Below are positions 35,001 through 43,100 of a stretch of DNA of 64,000 nucleotides, in pieces (position 1 is the stretch's first letter; the number at the start of each line of letters is the position of its first letter). Below the pieces are notes generated by a model. The model made no database searches. It saw only the letters and a program-made list of their open reading frames with translations, and was not told the DNA's origin. This DNA comes from Tribonema minus. Its lineage: Eukaryota > Sar > Xanthophyceae > Tribonematales > Tribonemataceae. The DNA lies in NCBI GenBank assembly GCA_017506865.1, contig JAFCMP010000115.1, forward strand, positions 178,732 through 242,731, in the 5' to 3' direction. Position numbers and translations under genes: made by a program.

Positions 35001-37708
35001 CGCTAGCGACACGCGTCCCACCAATAAATGCACCGCTACCTTTGGCTGCCTGCATGCTGGTCGGTGAGAGCTTGGGCGCGACGCCGTAAATCAACAGCGG
35101 CGCGGTACGCTGTGCCGCGGGCCGCTGTGCCGCGAGCTCTTAAATCCTTGCTTGTGAACGGGGCGACGACAGCGGCGCAGCAATACATGCCGTCGGATTG
35201 TGGCGAAGCAAGTCACGCTACCTATAGACCGCCGAAAACAGACGTTGCGAGGTCACGGCCCCGTCACTTGCACGCACCGGAAAAAAATCATCGCGCAAAG
35301 CTCGGCAGCAGCGGCCAAGCCCATCACGCGCATCGCATACGCCGCTTGCACCCACACACTCGCACGCCATTCCTACCGCAAATGCAAACGCCGCGGCGTA
35401 CACAGAGCAAACACACGGGACACTCTCCCGGGCAAGCGGGAAAAACATTACAGCGCATCGCCAGCGCACGCCGCAGCGTTCACTCAACGCCCCCCCCCCG
35501 CCCCCCGCCGCCGCGCCTCATTGGGCGCTCACACAAGCAGAACACACGACATGAGCCGTGTCCACAGCGACAGCAGCGGCGCGCGTGCATTCTGCACGCG
35601 GAGAAAAAAATCACACCGCGTCGCCACGAGCAGCAGTGGCGAGCGCGCGTGCCGCACTACTCACCCCCTAGCCCGCTGCCGCCGCCGCCGCCGCCTCCGC
35701 CCATCGCAGCGTATGCGCCACTGCACCCACGGACAACAAAAATGCGCCGCGGCGTCGCAACTTCACTCACCCCCCGGCCCCCGGCCGCCGCTCATCGCGT
35801 CGCTGCCCATGGCGGGCGCCACGCGCGGCGACGCGTCCGCGAAGCGTACCCATGAGGCACTCGCGCGCGTAAGCAACACAAAAATCACTTCACACAGCGT
35901 CGCCAGCGCAAGCAGCAGCAGCGAGGACGTTTTTCACTCACCACCCGGCCCCCCGCCGCCGCCGCCCATCGCGTAGCCCATGGCGGGCGCCACGCGCGGC
36001 GACGCGTCCGCGAAGCGCGCGTCCGCGGCGGCGCCGCCCTCGCCGCCGAACGCCGTGGCAGCGCTCGGGCCCAGGCCGAGCGGCGGCAGCGCCTGATCCG
36101 TTGAAGCGTATTGCGCGTAGGCGTCGCCGGCAGCGCGCTGCTGCTGCTGCTGCTGGTGGTGGTGGTGGTCGGACATGCGCAGCGCGTCGTAGCGCGCTGT
36201 TTGGCTGTTGAAAAAGGTGGGGAACGCGCCGGAACCGTTCTGCGGCGGGATGGGGGAGGGGGGGGGAGGTGGGGGGTTGGATATGTGAGGTGAGGGGCCG
36301 CAGGCATGGGGGGATCGACAAGCTAAGTTGCTGCCATAGAAATCTTACAAGGCAAGCTCTCAACCTACTTGTGCAGCGCGATCTTGCGGCGTGCTCAGCA
36401 AGTATTGCTTTTATTTTGGTATTAAAGGGAACGTAGGCACACCACATATGATGATGAGGGCCGCGCACACACAGCGCATGTGCGTTGGTGGGCTCGAATC
36501 GTCGCTGGCAGGATATACTGACCAAAAAGTACAGCTGCAGCGTGAAATGCAGCCAGGCATGCTTAGCACACTGCAGTTGACAGGTAAAAGTGGCCAATGC
36601 AGACGAGTTCAACGCTGGCACCGCCCAGGTTGAAGTCGGGCATCTCCCGCCACTGTGATTTTTGCAGCACACTGCCGGTTGCAGCATTGAACGACATCCA
36701 AGAAAAGCTGCAGTGCCAAGATAAGATTGTGCAGCACCCTTGTCCTCGAGAAATTTTACAAGGCAAGCTCTCAACCTACTCGTGCAGCGCGATCTTGCGG
36801 CGTGCTCAGCAAGTATTGCTTTTATTTTGGTATTAAAGGGAACGTTGGCACACCACATATGATGATGAGGGCCGCGCACACACAGCGCATGTGCGTTGGT
36901 GGGCTCGAATCGTCGCTGGCAGGATATACTGACCAAAAAGTACAGCTGCAGCGTGAAATGCAGCCAGGCATGCTTAGCACACTGCAGTTGACAGGTAAAA
37001 GTGGCCAATGCAGACGAGTTCAACGCTGGCACCGCCCAGGTTGAAGTCGGGCATCTCCCGCCACTGTGATCTTTTGCAGCACACTGCCGGTTGCAGCATT
37101 GAAAGACATCCAAGAAAAGCTGCAGTGCCAAGATAAGATTGTGCAACACCCTTGTCCTCGCACCGGCAGCCAACGATGCAGGCCAACCAAAGCCGATTGG
37201 GTTTTCCGGCGATTTCGGCGATCGCGGGCGTGGAACAAGAGGCATCAAAGTGGAGACATGTGACGCTCAGGGCATTCAGGATATGATAAATCGACCTCCA
37301 TGTCATCGCACAACACAAAGTTGTCGCGCCAGGTGTGCCAGCGGGCTGTATTGACCGAGTTCCAGGAACGTAGTTGAAGTTGAACCCACCTGAAAACTGG
37401 CATCAGCGCCGACGCCACCGCCTCCGCTCTGACCTGCACGAGCGTAATACACCAGAACAACGCAGCAAACCGTTAGAGACCTCAGCGACCTGTTGGCAGG
37501 CGGTATATCCTGGAATACCGTCAAGTCCAACCAGAAGGCTCCACGTTGAAGACGCACCTAGATGATTTGAAGCAGCCCCCCCACCTGCCGCCCTCGTGCT
37601 GATGGGTGGGCTGGGGCTTGCTTGCGGACTATGTGCAGCGCTGCGATCGCTTGCTGCGCTCGCTGCCTCCCCCTCTCCCCCTGTAGAAGCTCTGCTTGTG
37701 CGCTCCAT
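20087..37708 (-). CDS. Bicaudal-C-like RNA-binding protein: two KH and two SAM domains
   Basis: Eighteen in-phase exons (minus strand, in order): 37708-37585 (ATG 37708, in-frame stop upstream), 37433-37390, 36239-35942, 34757-34600, 33975-33670, 32612-32445, 32115-31948, 31485-31345, 30361-30218, 29160-29047, 25953-25765, 25325-25061, 24632-24412, 23692-23513, 22867-22805, 21416-21375, 20818-20738, 20242-20087. They encode 954 residues. The N-terminal 290 residues are Gly/Pro/His-rich. KH1 lies at about 300-362 (VVGWVIGRSGSHIK, GxxG = GRSG) and KH2 at about 385-445 (GLLIGRGGSTIKRIK). After a low-complexity linker come SAM1 at about 757-818 and SAM2 at about 826-888. KH plus C-terminal SAM is the architecture of Bicaudal-C/BICC1, which binds mRNA through KH and polymerises through SAM; two SAM domains are unusual. 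The 3' end is unresolved: a phase-0 acceptor before 19684 would add Ser and a TGA (19681-19679). Small exons between 29047 and 25953 could be missing. Confidence 0.88.
21590..22020. repeat. minisatellite, GATGATGAGCGCTGCTGCA-type units
   Basis: About fifteen irregular copies of a short unit containing GATGA(T/G)GAGCGCTG(C/T)(T/C)G, in intron 21417-22804 of the Bicaudal-C-like gene. Confidence 0.9.
22055..22560. repeat. imperfect inverted repeat with a head-to-head telomere-like core
   Basis: Left arm 22055-22230 matches the reverse complement of 22395-22560. Shared blocks include TTGCAG(T/C)TGCCGAGCGGGC, GGAGGATGGATTTTTTGT, CAGCCGAGCGACGAC and TGACGTCTTC. The centre (about 22312-22385) runs TTAGGG-type repeats into CCCTAA-type repeats. 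The left arm has about 80 bp near the centre that the right arm lacks. Both arms encode the peptide DGFFVLQPSDD pointing to the centre (22153-22185 plus; 22463-22431 minus), with synonymous differences at the Val and Leu codons. Confidence 0.8.
23223..24050 (-). repeat. echo array around the SAM1/SAM2 exon 23692-23513
   Basis: Downstream copies of the exon's 3' end lie at about 23412-23457 and 23223-23290 (GCGCTGAGGAACTGGCGCG on the plus strand). Upstream copies of its 5' end lie at about 23750-23822, 23966-24040 and a short one at 23882-23905 (AAGTCGCGCGCGCCCATGAG). Each keeps the acceptor- or donor-proximal sequence. Confidence 0.9.
24345..24998 (-). repeat. echoes of exons 24632-24412 and 25325-25061
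   Basis: A 3' echo at 24345-24402 (minus reading VCMEDYLGAVGNGLGHYD) and a 5' echo at about 24815-24875 flank exon 24632-24412. A 3' echo of exon 25325-25061 lies at about 24928-24998 (GACGCCAGGCAGAACAGCGC on the plus strand). Confidence 0.88.
25985..26170 (-). repeat. 5' echo of exon 25953-25765 and GGTTACGGGCAG tandem repeats
   Basis: 25985-26052 repeats the exon start on the minus strand (DVRPAPSAFEPQASLQPM against DVRPAPGAFEPQASPQSM). From 25968 to 26177 the surrounding intron contains many copies of GG(C/G)(A/G)GTTACGGGCAGTTAC-like units. Confidence 0.88.
26540..26640 (-). repeat. decayed echo of exon 29160-29047, now beyond the LINE
   Basis: The minus strand reads YGASFKRDLPLGPCEG against YGASYERDVPLGPREG in the exon, then shifts frame by an extra G and ends in a donor-like CAG GTATGTAG. 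The intron start after both copies is also similar (TACTTCT, then GAAGAGAGAAGAGGCTTGAT). The unit is therefore exon end plus donor plus about 60 bp of intron, duplicated before the LINE inserted between the copies. Confidence 0.85.
26695..26708. repeat. left target-site duplication of the LINE
   Basis: AAGTACATACACAC, identical to 29033-29046. On the minus strand it reads as the start of the interrupted intron, GTGTGTATGTACTT. Confidence 0.9.
26709..28926 (+). CDS. LINE polyprotein C-terminal fragment with CCHC knuckle and restriction-like endonuclease
   Basis: The frame is open from 26680 (stop TGA 26677-26679) to TGA 28924-28926; element-derived codons begin after the target-site duplication. 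Early residues (LPTRHGGLGNTSACDIADAA) match the motif typical downstream of LINE reverse-transcriptase domains in algae. A roughly 240-residue Ala-rich low-complexity region follows (about 27000-27730). Then comes a CX2CX8HX3C knuckle (CKLC...H...C from 28216) and a C-terminal part with RRMDIV and PLMVDVTCFEAQ. That fits the PD-(D/E)XK-like restriction-type endonuclease that follows a CCHC knuckle in R2-type elements; this is a motif-level call. The reverse-transcriptase catalytic domain itself is absent through truncation. It probably has no function at this site, as there is no evident promoter or genuine start codon. Confidence 0.85.
26709..29032 (+). mobile_element. 5'-truncated non-LTR retrotransposon (LINE) with target-site duplication
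   Basis: A 2.3-kb insertion flanked by perfect 14-bp direct repeats, AAGTACATACACAC, at 26695-26708 and 29033-29046. Its body is the open C-terminal end of a LINE reverse-transcriptase polyprotein, followed by a short 3' UTR ending in GAATTAATAA. Two further copies of that 3' UTR are in the window (17539-17627 minus, 16529-16593 plus). The frame starts abruptly after the left repeat, as expected for 5' truncation, and is uninterrupted, so the insertion looks young. It sits antisense in an intron of the Bicaudal-C-like gene, directly next to the splice donor at 29046. Confidence 0.92.
29033..29046. repeat. right target-site duplication, containing the splice donor
   Basis: Identical to 26695-26708. 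On the minus strand the exon ends CAG at 29047 and this repeat supplies GTGTGTATGTAC, so the 5' splice site of the host intron is preserved. Confidence 0.9.
29270..30880 (-). repeat. echoes of exons 29160-29047 and 30361-30218
   Basis: 5' echoes of exon 29160-29047 lie at about 29275-29300 and 29428-29460 (CTGCCAGCGCCGTGCTGG) in units of about 150 bp. 3' echoes of exon 30361-30218 lie at about 30035-30106, 29815-29888 and 29645-29690 (CACGCTGCGCGGGCGGAAGA). 5' echoes of the same exon lie at about 30630-30660 and 30850-30880. Confidence 0.88.
31190..32968 (-). repeat. echoes around the KH exons
   Basis: Exon 31485-31345 has a 5' echo at 31598-31652 and a weak 3' echo at 31190-31225. Exon 32115-31948 has a 3' echo at 31806-31872, reading IKRIKEESRAIVVINQKM. 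Exon 32612-32445 has a 3' echo at 32340-32412 and two 5' echoes at 32738-32782 and 32930-32968, the last two repeating the GWVIGRSG coding sequence behind an acceptor. Confidence 0.9.
31345..33703 (-). other. KH-domain exons of the Bicaudal-C-like gene
   Basis: KH1 starts at the 3' end of exon 33975-33670 (RCVVDIAPE) and continues in exon 32612-32445 with the GRSG loop and the beta strand KLYITG. KH2 is split between exons 32115-31948 (CPPHLIGLLIGRGGS) and 31485-31345 (VIVSGIPQSVRLAVAMIEDV). Introns interrupt KH1 just before the GxxG loop and KH2 after the second helix. Both GxxG loops have the Gly-X-X-Gly and basic residues expected for nucleic-acid binding. Confidence 0.88.
33285..33530 (-). 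repeat. 3' echoes of exon 33975-33670
   Basis: 33405-33530 repeats VLEKFLGFVCCVVDMAPE-type coding sequence and the donor region. 33285-33325 is a shorter copy (CAATGTCCACGACGCAGCGC on the plus strand). Confidence 0.9.
35480..35860 (-). repeat. 3' echoes of exon 36239-35942
   Basis: Copies lie at about 35765-35860 (CATGGCGGGCGCCACGCGCG, strong), 35655-35715 and 35480-35530 (weak), each beginning with a CTCAC donor complement. Confidence 0.85.
36339..37160. repeat. two near-identical tandem copies of a 411-bp unit
   Basis: Copies at 36339-36748 and 36750-37160 differ at only a handful of bases and one 1-bp indel near 36650/37061. They lie in intron 36240-37389 of the Bicaudal-C-like gene. The minus-strand frame that stays open through both is not linked to exons by splice sites. 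Confidence 0.95.
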
Positions 37709-38493
37709 GTTGGTCAGCAACCGAACATGGATTGTGCTCCACTACGAGCCCTTTTGCCAGATGCCACGCCTGATCGTCGCTCAAGAGCTACGACTGGTAT
37801 CAGTATCAGGCTCTGTGCTATGCTCCGGCTGACGGTTAGTGCCTGTGTGGTAGTGTTGCCCTCGTCTCGTGCGGAGCAATAGGCAAAGAAATCGAGGAGC
37901 TGCCAGCGGCAAGGGGGGCTCTGTGCTGATCAACGGACACAAAAATCCCGTGCTGTGAGTCGCCACCAGGTCAAGTTGCTCCTCGCCGTGTGCTGTATAT
38001 ATGCCGTGGCTGCTGCAAGTATGCGAGTTCTGAATTATTAAAAAAAAAATTAGTATCCTCTGTGTGATTTTTGAAACTTTGAAAGGGCACACTCTGATGA
38101 CCTACCTATAGGGTTGGAAAAGTGTCCGATGAACAGAGGTTGGCAATTTCAGGAAGTGGGCTGGCGGTGCGTGCCTGGGCATAACGCTCGGCCGCCAGGT
38201 CAACCGGAGAGCCGTACGGACGCTTTCTCTGCTGTGAGTGGCTGCGCTGGCGAGGGAGAGCGCAAGGAGGGATACACAGAGCTGCTGGTCGTGTCGACAG
38301 GGGTCGCGGCGCGTAAGGCGTCCTGCACCGGCAGTCATGACGAGCCGCTTGGCCATGTGGTGCTGCAAGGGCATCTTGCAGGGCCCCGACCGCAATGAGT
38401 TCTATGAGTTGCTCAGGTGAGCTTTGGTGAGAGGTATTTTGGATCTGCTGATCTTGTGATGAAAACCTGCTTCGGTATACCTGGCACTGGCAC
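37709..38493. promoter_or_regulatory. head-to-head intergenic region between the Bicaudal-C-like and J-domain genes
   Basis: 785 bp separate two divergent ATGs (37708 minus, 38494 plus). The region must hold both 5' UTRs and probably both promoters. A short poly(A)/(T) tract lies at 38038-38051. No TATA or initiator element is clear. Assignment as a shared promoter rests on geometry alone. Confidence 0.4.
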
Positions 38494-40109
38494 ATGGCCG
38501 GAGAGCTCAGCCCCAACTACGTCGACGACTTCAGCGCTATCTCGCAGAAAACGGATGGGTACGTTGCCCAGGGCTATGTCGCAATGTGCACTCCTCACAA
38601 TGTATTGCCTACAACATCGTTGCCCCCCGCACCGCAGCTCCCCAATGTTGTCGCCAGTGTCGCCTTCATTAAAAATTCGAATTGTGTTACAAATCACCGC
38701 GCTAGCCACTCTGGCTGCTCACGTCTGCTTGCTGCTATTCATGTGTCAGTGTGGAGCGATCTGCGGACACGGAGGCGATAAAGCGGGCGTATAGGAGCAA
38801 ATGCCTGGAGCTGCACCCCGACAGGATACGACAGCGGGGGCAGGAGGTAAATAGTGTCATTTGAAGTTCATCGTGAAGTCTAGCAACAGAGATGCGGTTC
38901 TGAGAAATCCCTTGTTATGCAAATATCTTGGCAGGGAGAGAAGGAACTGTCACTTAGGGTCACCTGTCGGTAGCCATGCTTGCCAAGCGGTGCATGCATC
39001 AGAGACATTTCATGTTGTTGATGCTGATTCTTGCGCTGATGTGCTGCATGTGCATAACTATTCACTGCCTGCGTATTTTGGCAAGCTTCGACACTCCCCC
39101 TCACTACCATCACTGTTGCCATGGTTGTTGGCTGCAGTCTGCGATCCCTGGATACTTCTATCATCGCCGCAAGCGTTTTCGCTCGTAGCCTCTGTAACGC
39201 AGGCACAGTACCGCGGCTGTCTGTGTTCAACGCTGCATCGCAGAGCCTGTGTCCACATCATTGGGATGCCAGTGTGCTGCTGTGTGTGTACATGCACAGA
39301 AAGACTGCAGTATGCTCAGCAAGGACGAGCCCGTGAATATGTACTTCAGTTGAAGTTGTACTGCGACAACAACGTACATATGCCCTGCTGCTATGTCACT
39401 CACATTGGCTTATCGGTCAAAAGGAACTGAAGAAGAAGAAGAAAGTTCAGTTGTTACTGCGGTAACTGCAGACTCCACGCAAGACACCAAACGGTGGGTC
39501 TGTTTTTCCAACAGCCCACGCTCACTTGGCGGCGATGGCGGTTGGGAGTTGAAATGTGTGCAGGCGCAGAAAGAAAACCGTCGCACACATCATGAACTTC
39601 AACACATGCGGCCCTTGAGCTGTGTGCCAACGCGCACCCCGCGCAAGCTTCAAGACGCGAAGACCACGCGCGCTCGCCGCGAGTGCGCCACATTCTCACG
39701 TGCGCCATTCGCCCGCGCAGCTCAGCCTCTGCAGTGGCGGTGCAACGCGCGCGCTGCTACACTCCTTGAAGTGCGGCGCACAGCCGCGTGCCGCGCGCGT
39801 GCAGGCCAGCGGACGCCTGCAGGGCGCGCGCCTTCTGCATACTTCAAGCGTGACGCGCTTTCGCATGCTCTGCTTCATACTTCAAGTTCTGCTACATACT
39901 TCAAGTGTGACTCAAGTCTCTCCGACGTGACGCTCTGGCCCGCGCTCCGCATCTGCGCGTAGGTCACGGACGCGCACAGAGCGCGCTTCCAGCACATGAA
40001 GCAGGCGTACGATGTGCTCATCGACCCCAAGCGGCGGGACCTGTACGACCAGCTGGGCGAGACGGGCATGATGATGATAGAGGACCCCTCAAATCTGTCC
40101 ATGGAAAAG
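38494..40109 (+). other. J-domain exons
   Basis: Helix I (VDDFSAIS) is in the first exon. Helix II and the HPD loop (DTEAIKRAYR, LELHPDR) are in the second. Helices III-IV (RFQHMKQAYDVLIDPKRRDL) are in the third. The join of exons 1 and 2 puts four extra residues before GVERSADTE, so the 38558/38750 junction is the least certain part of this gene model. Confidence 0.8.
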
Positions 40110-43100
40110 GTACATATGAGCTGCGCTCTTTCATGATGATGATAGAGGACTTCCCCTTAAATCTGTCCATGGAGAAGGTGAAGTACGCTAGAGTATTCTG
40201 CTGATGGTGACCCCTGGATTTGGCCCGTTGTTTCGTTCACGAAGAATATGACTCGCTCTTTGTTCTGCTCATGATACACCCCTCAAATCGACCGTTGACA
40301 GTCTATGGAGAAGGTGAAGTACGCTCTTTCCTGCTGACGACGGGCACGATGATGATCGAGGACCTCTCAAATCTGTCAATGGAGAAGGTGAACCATGCGT
40401 TTCTTCAGGTTCTGCTGATGACGATCCCCTCAATTTAGCCTTTTGTCTGCCCATGGAGAAGGTGAGCTACGCTCTTTCCTGCTGATGACGGGCATGATGA
40501 TGATCGATGTCCCCTCACAACTGTCCGCGGTGAAGGCGACGCTGCTGCGTGGTGTGTGTGCGGGTGCGCTACGCTACACACAACCCCGTGTTCTGACCCT
40601 CGGGGGCTTGCGCAGCTCCGCCCGCCGGTTGCTGGTCCGACCGAGGGGGCTGGAGCGCAATTTTCTGCGCGCGCACGCACCGCAAAGGAAAATGGCATCT
40701 TGAAGATGGGTGGCTGTACAGTTCCGGTCACAGGCAACACTCCCCTCGCCGTCAGCTGACGACAGACGACAGATCTGCAGCGTGTGCGTCAACTTCTACA
40801 CCTGGCAGTCACCCGATTGCGCAAGAACTGTCTGCGCGGATAGATCTGCCGGCAGCTGCACGAGACTGGGCATGTAGGTATGGTGGCGCCGCGATGAACC
40901 CCTTTTTCAATGGAAACACCTGAGCAATTGCATTCGTGTGACTGCGCTCATACCATAACACGTGTCCGCTGCGCCGCCCCCCCCCCCCCCCCCCCCCCCC
41001 GCCTGCCCAGGTCATGAACAACTTCCTGAACATGCGCAACAGGGAGCGGCTCAAGCTGGTCATGTTCGTGGTGCTCTTTGTCGGCGCCATGCTGCTGTTC
41101 CCCATACTGCTTTGCGCCAAGATCGACGACGACATCAGCGCAAGGTGCGTCTTTTTGAAGTGTCTTCTTGAAGTTTGCAGGCACGTTGAGACTGTTTTGG
41201 CCATGGTCACTCTATTCATTGGTGAGGTGAGGTGTTTTCAACCCTGTCCCAGCGATCTGGTTATCGTATTTGAAAGTCAAAGCGCCATGCTGCTGTTCCC
41301 GGTACTGCCGTGCGCCAAGATCGACAACAACATTAGCACCACGTGCGTGTCTTCTTGAAGTTCAACGGCATGCTCAGACAGTTTGGTGATTGCCACTACT
41401 TTGAAGTACGTCTGTTGGCCAGGTGAAGGTTCTTGGAGTTTTCGTCTGAGTTCACACTGTTCTGGTAAACGGTACCTCAACTTGAAGCACTACATGTATG
41501 GCGGTTGTAGGTTGCATGTCGTTGCTTTTGAGCTCATCAACTGGCGATGCTGCTACCTGACCGGCACATTTTCCATGCGCTTTTGAGTATGTAAAGCATG
41601 AGGAGTCACTCGACCACGTGTCAAACTTTCTCCATCTAGGTGACAGTGGTGCCAGGGTGAGGTATATCAGAGGGAGATGTTCTTCTCGGACAGAAGAGTG
41701 TGTTGTCGTTCGCATTTGTGGGAGGGCGTTCAGATGTCATCACGCTCGCTCTCTCTCACCCTTTGGTTCTGTCTGCTGCTCCACTGCAGCTGGGCGGTGG
41801 TGTGGATACCGCTATGGATATACGATGCTGTGGGCCTGTACTACTACTGCATGCTGGTTTCGCTGGGAAAGGTGAGAAAAGCGTCTGTCACCCCCTCTGC
41901 CCCCCCCCCCCCCCCCCCATGTACTGGTGACTTAAAGTATACGTTGAAGTGCGTGTGACACACCAGGATGATATACATGTGGCTCACGTGCGGCGGGAGG
42001 CGCTGCGCGCCACCGTGAAGTTGATGTCTGCAAGCGAGATGCTGAGACTTCAACGACCACAGAGCGCAGTCTTGCCCGCAGGCGGGGTGGAGATGAGGGC
42101 GGGGTTGGGATAGGCGAGCACTGCCGCGTTGAGCAATGCCGCCTAATTGTCCTGTGGTGTCCACAGACAAGCCAGCGCCGACATTCGTCAGGCGCATCAG
42201 CCAGCGACTCATGTCGCAACAGGGCCTCTCTGGGCCAGCAGAACTGCGCTGTGCAAGCAGCAGTACGCCACACACCACCAGATCCATGCAAGAGCGATTC
42301 ATTCATGTGTGAAGAGCAGCAGTGACACTCCATCTTCCTGCTCCACAACCCTAACCCTAGGGCAACAGGCAATGCTACCACAAACGACCATGTGCCAGCG
42401 GAGTGGCGCGCGCTCCCCTTACTTTCACCTAACCCTAACCCTAACCCTAAGATGGGGCAACGCTCAGCGCCTGTCACCGCAGCCCTAACCCTAACCCTGC
42501 GCGACGCGAGCCCCGCATGTGCTTAGGGTCAGGGTCAGGGTCAGGTGTGGTGCGCCTTGCCGTTGGGGTTAGGGGTACGGTTAGGCTAACTCTAACCCTA
42601 ATTATGTGTCAGCGCTCGACTCCATCGAGTGCAGGCTCAAGCTTATGCTGACGAGTGCGCTCTGTGATCTCCGACGCGCTCATGCGTTGCAGGTGGTGGG
42701 GTAAAGGTCAGGTTTAGGTTTAGGTTTAGGGTTAGCTCAGGGTTAGGGTTAGGGTTAGGCGCTGCAGGCGCTCCACCGCGGTGATGGGGTTGTTGCCCTT
42801 GTGTGCGTCCTCAGATTCGGCGTCCGCAGTGCGCAGAGGAGGGGCTTGGGACAACCCTTCGGCGCCGCACCTGCTTGTGTGATTCTTAAATGAAATGCAT
42901 TCCGGTTATGTCTGGACGGCACGCTCATTGCATACCCTACATACAAATCCTGCTACCGCCAGCCAACGTGACTTCCCAGAGTCAGGTGCAAATCTCACTG
43001 CTATATTCCTCTCCCATTCCCGATCGAGTATTTAAAGGGCATTGAAGAGGAGCTCTGGGAGGGCTCTTCGCCGCTGCTTGATGGACACATCACCTTGGAT

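Noticed and set aside
36480-36520. tRNA-like GGGCTCGAATC segment
   Set aside because: Only a T-loop-like string is present. No acceptor stem, D arm or anticodon arm could be paired around it, and the same string recurs with the 411-bp duplication.
35938-37248. Open minus-strand frame of 436 codons
   Set aside because: It runs through the 3' exon of the Bicaudal-C-like gene in the wrong frame, through an intron acceptor and across both 411-bp repeats. Splice sites and KH/SAM continuity support a different frame.
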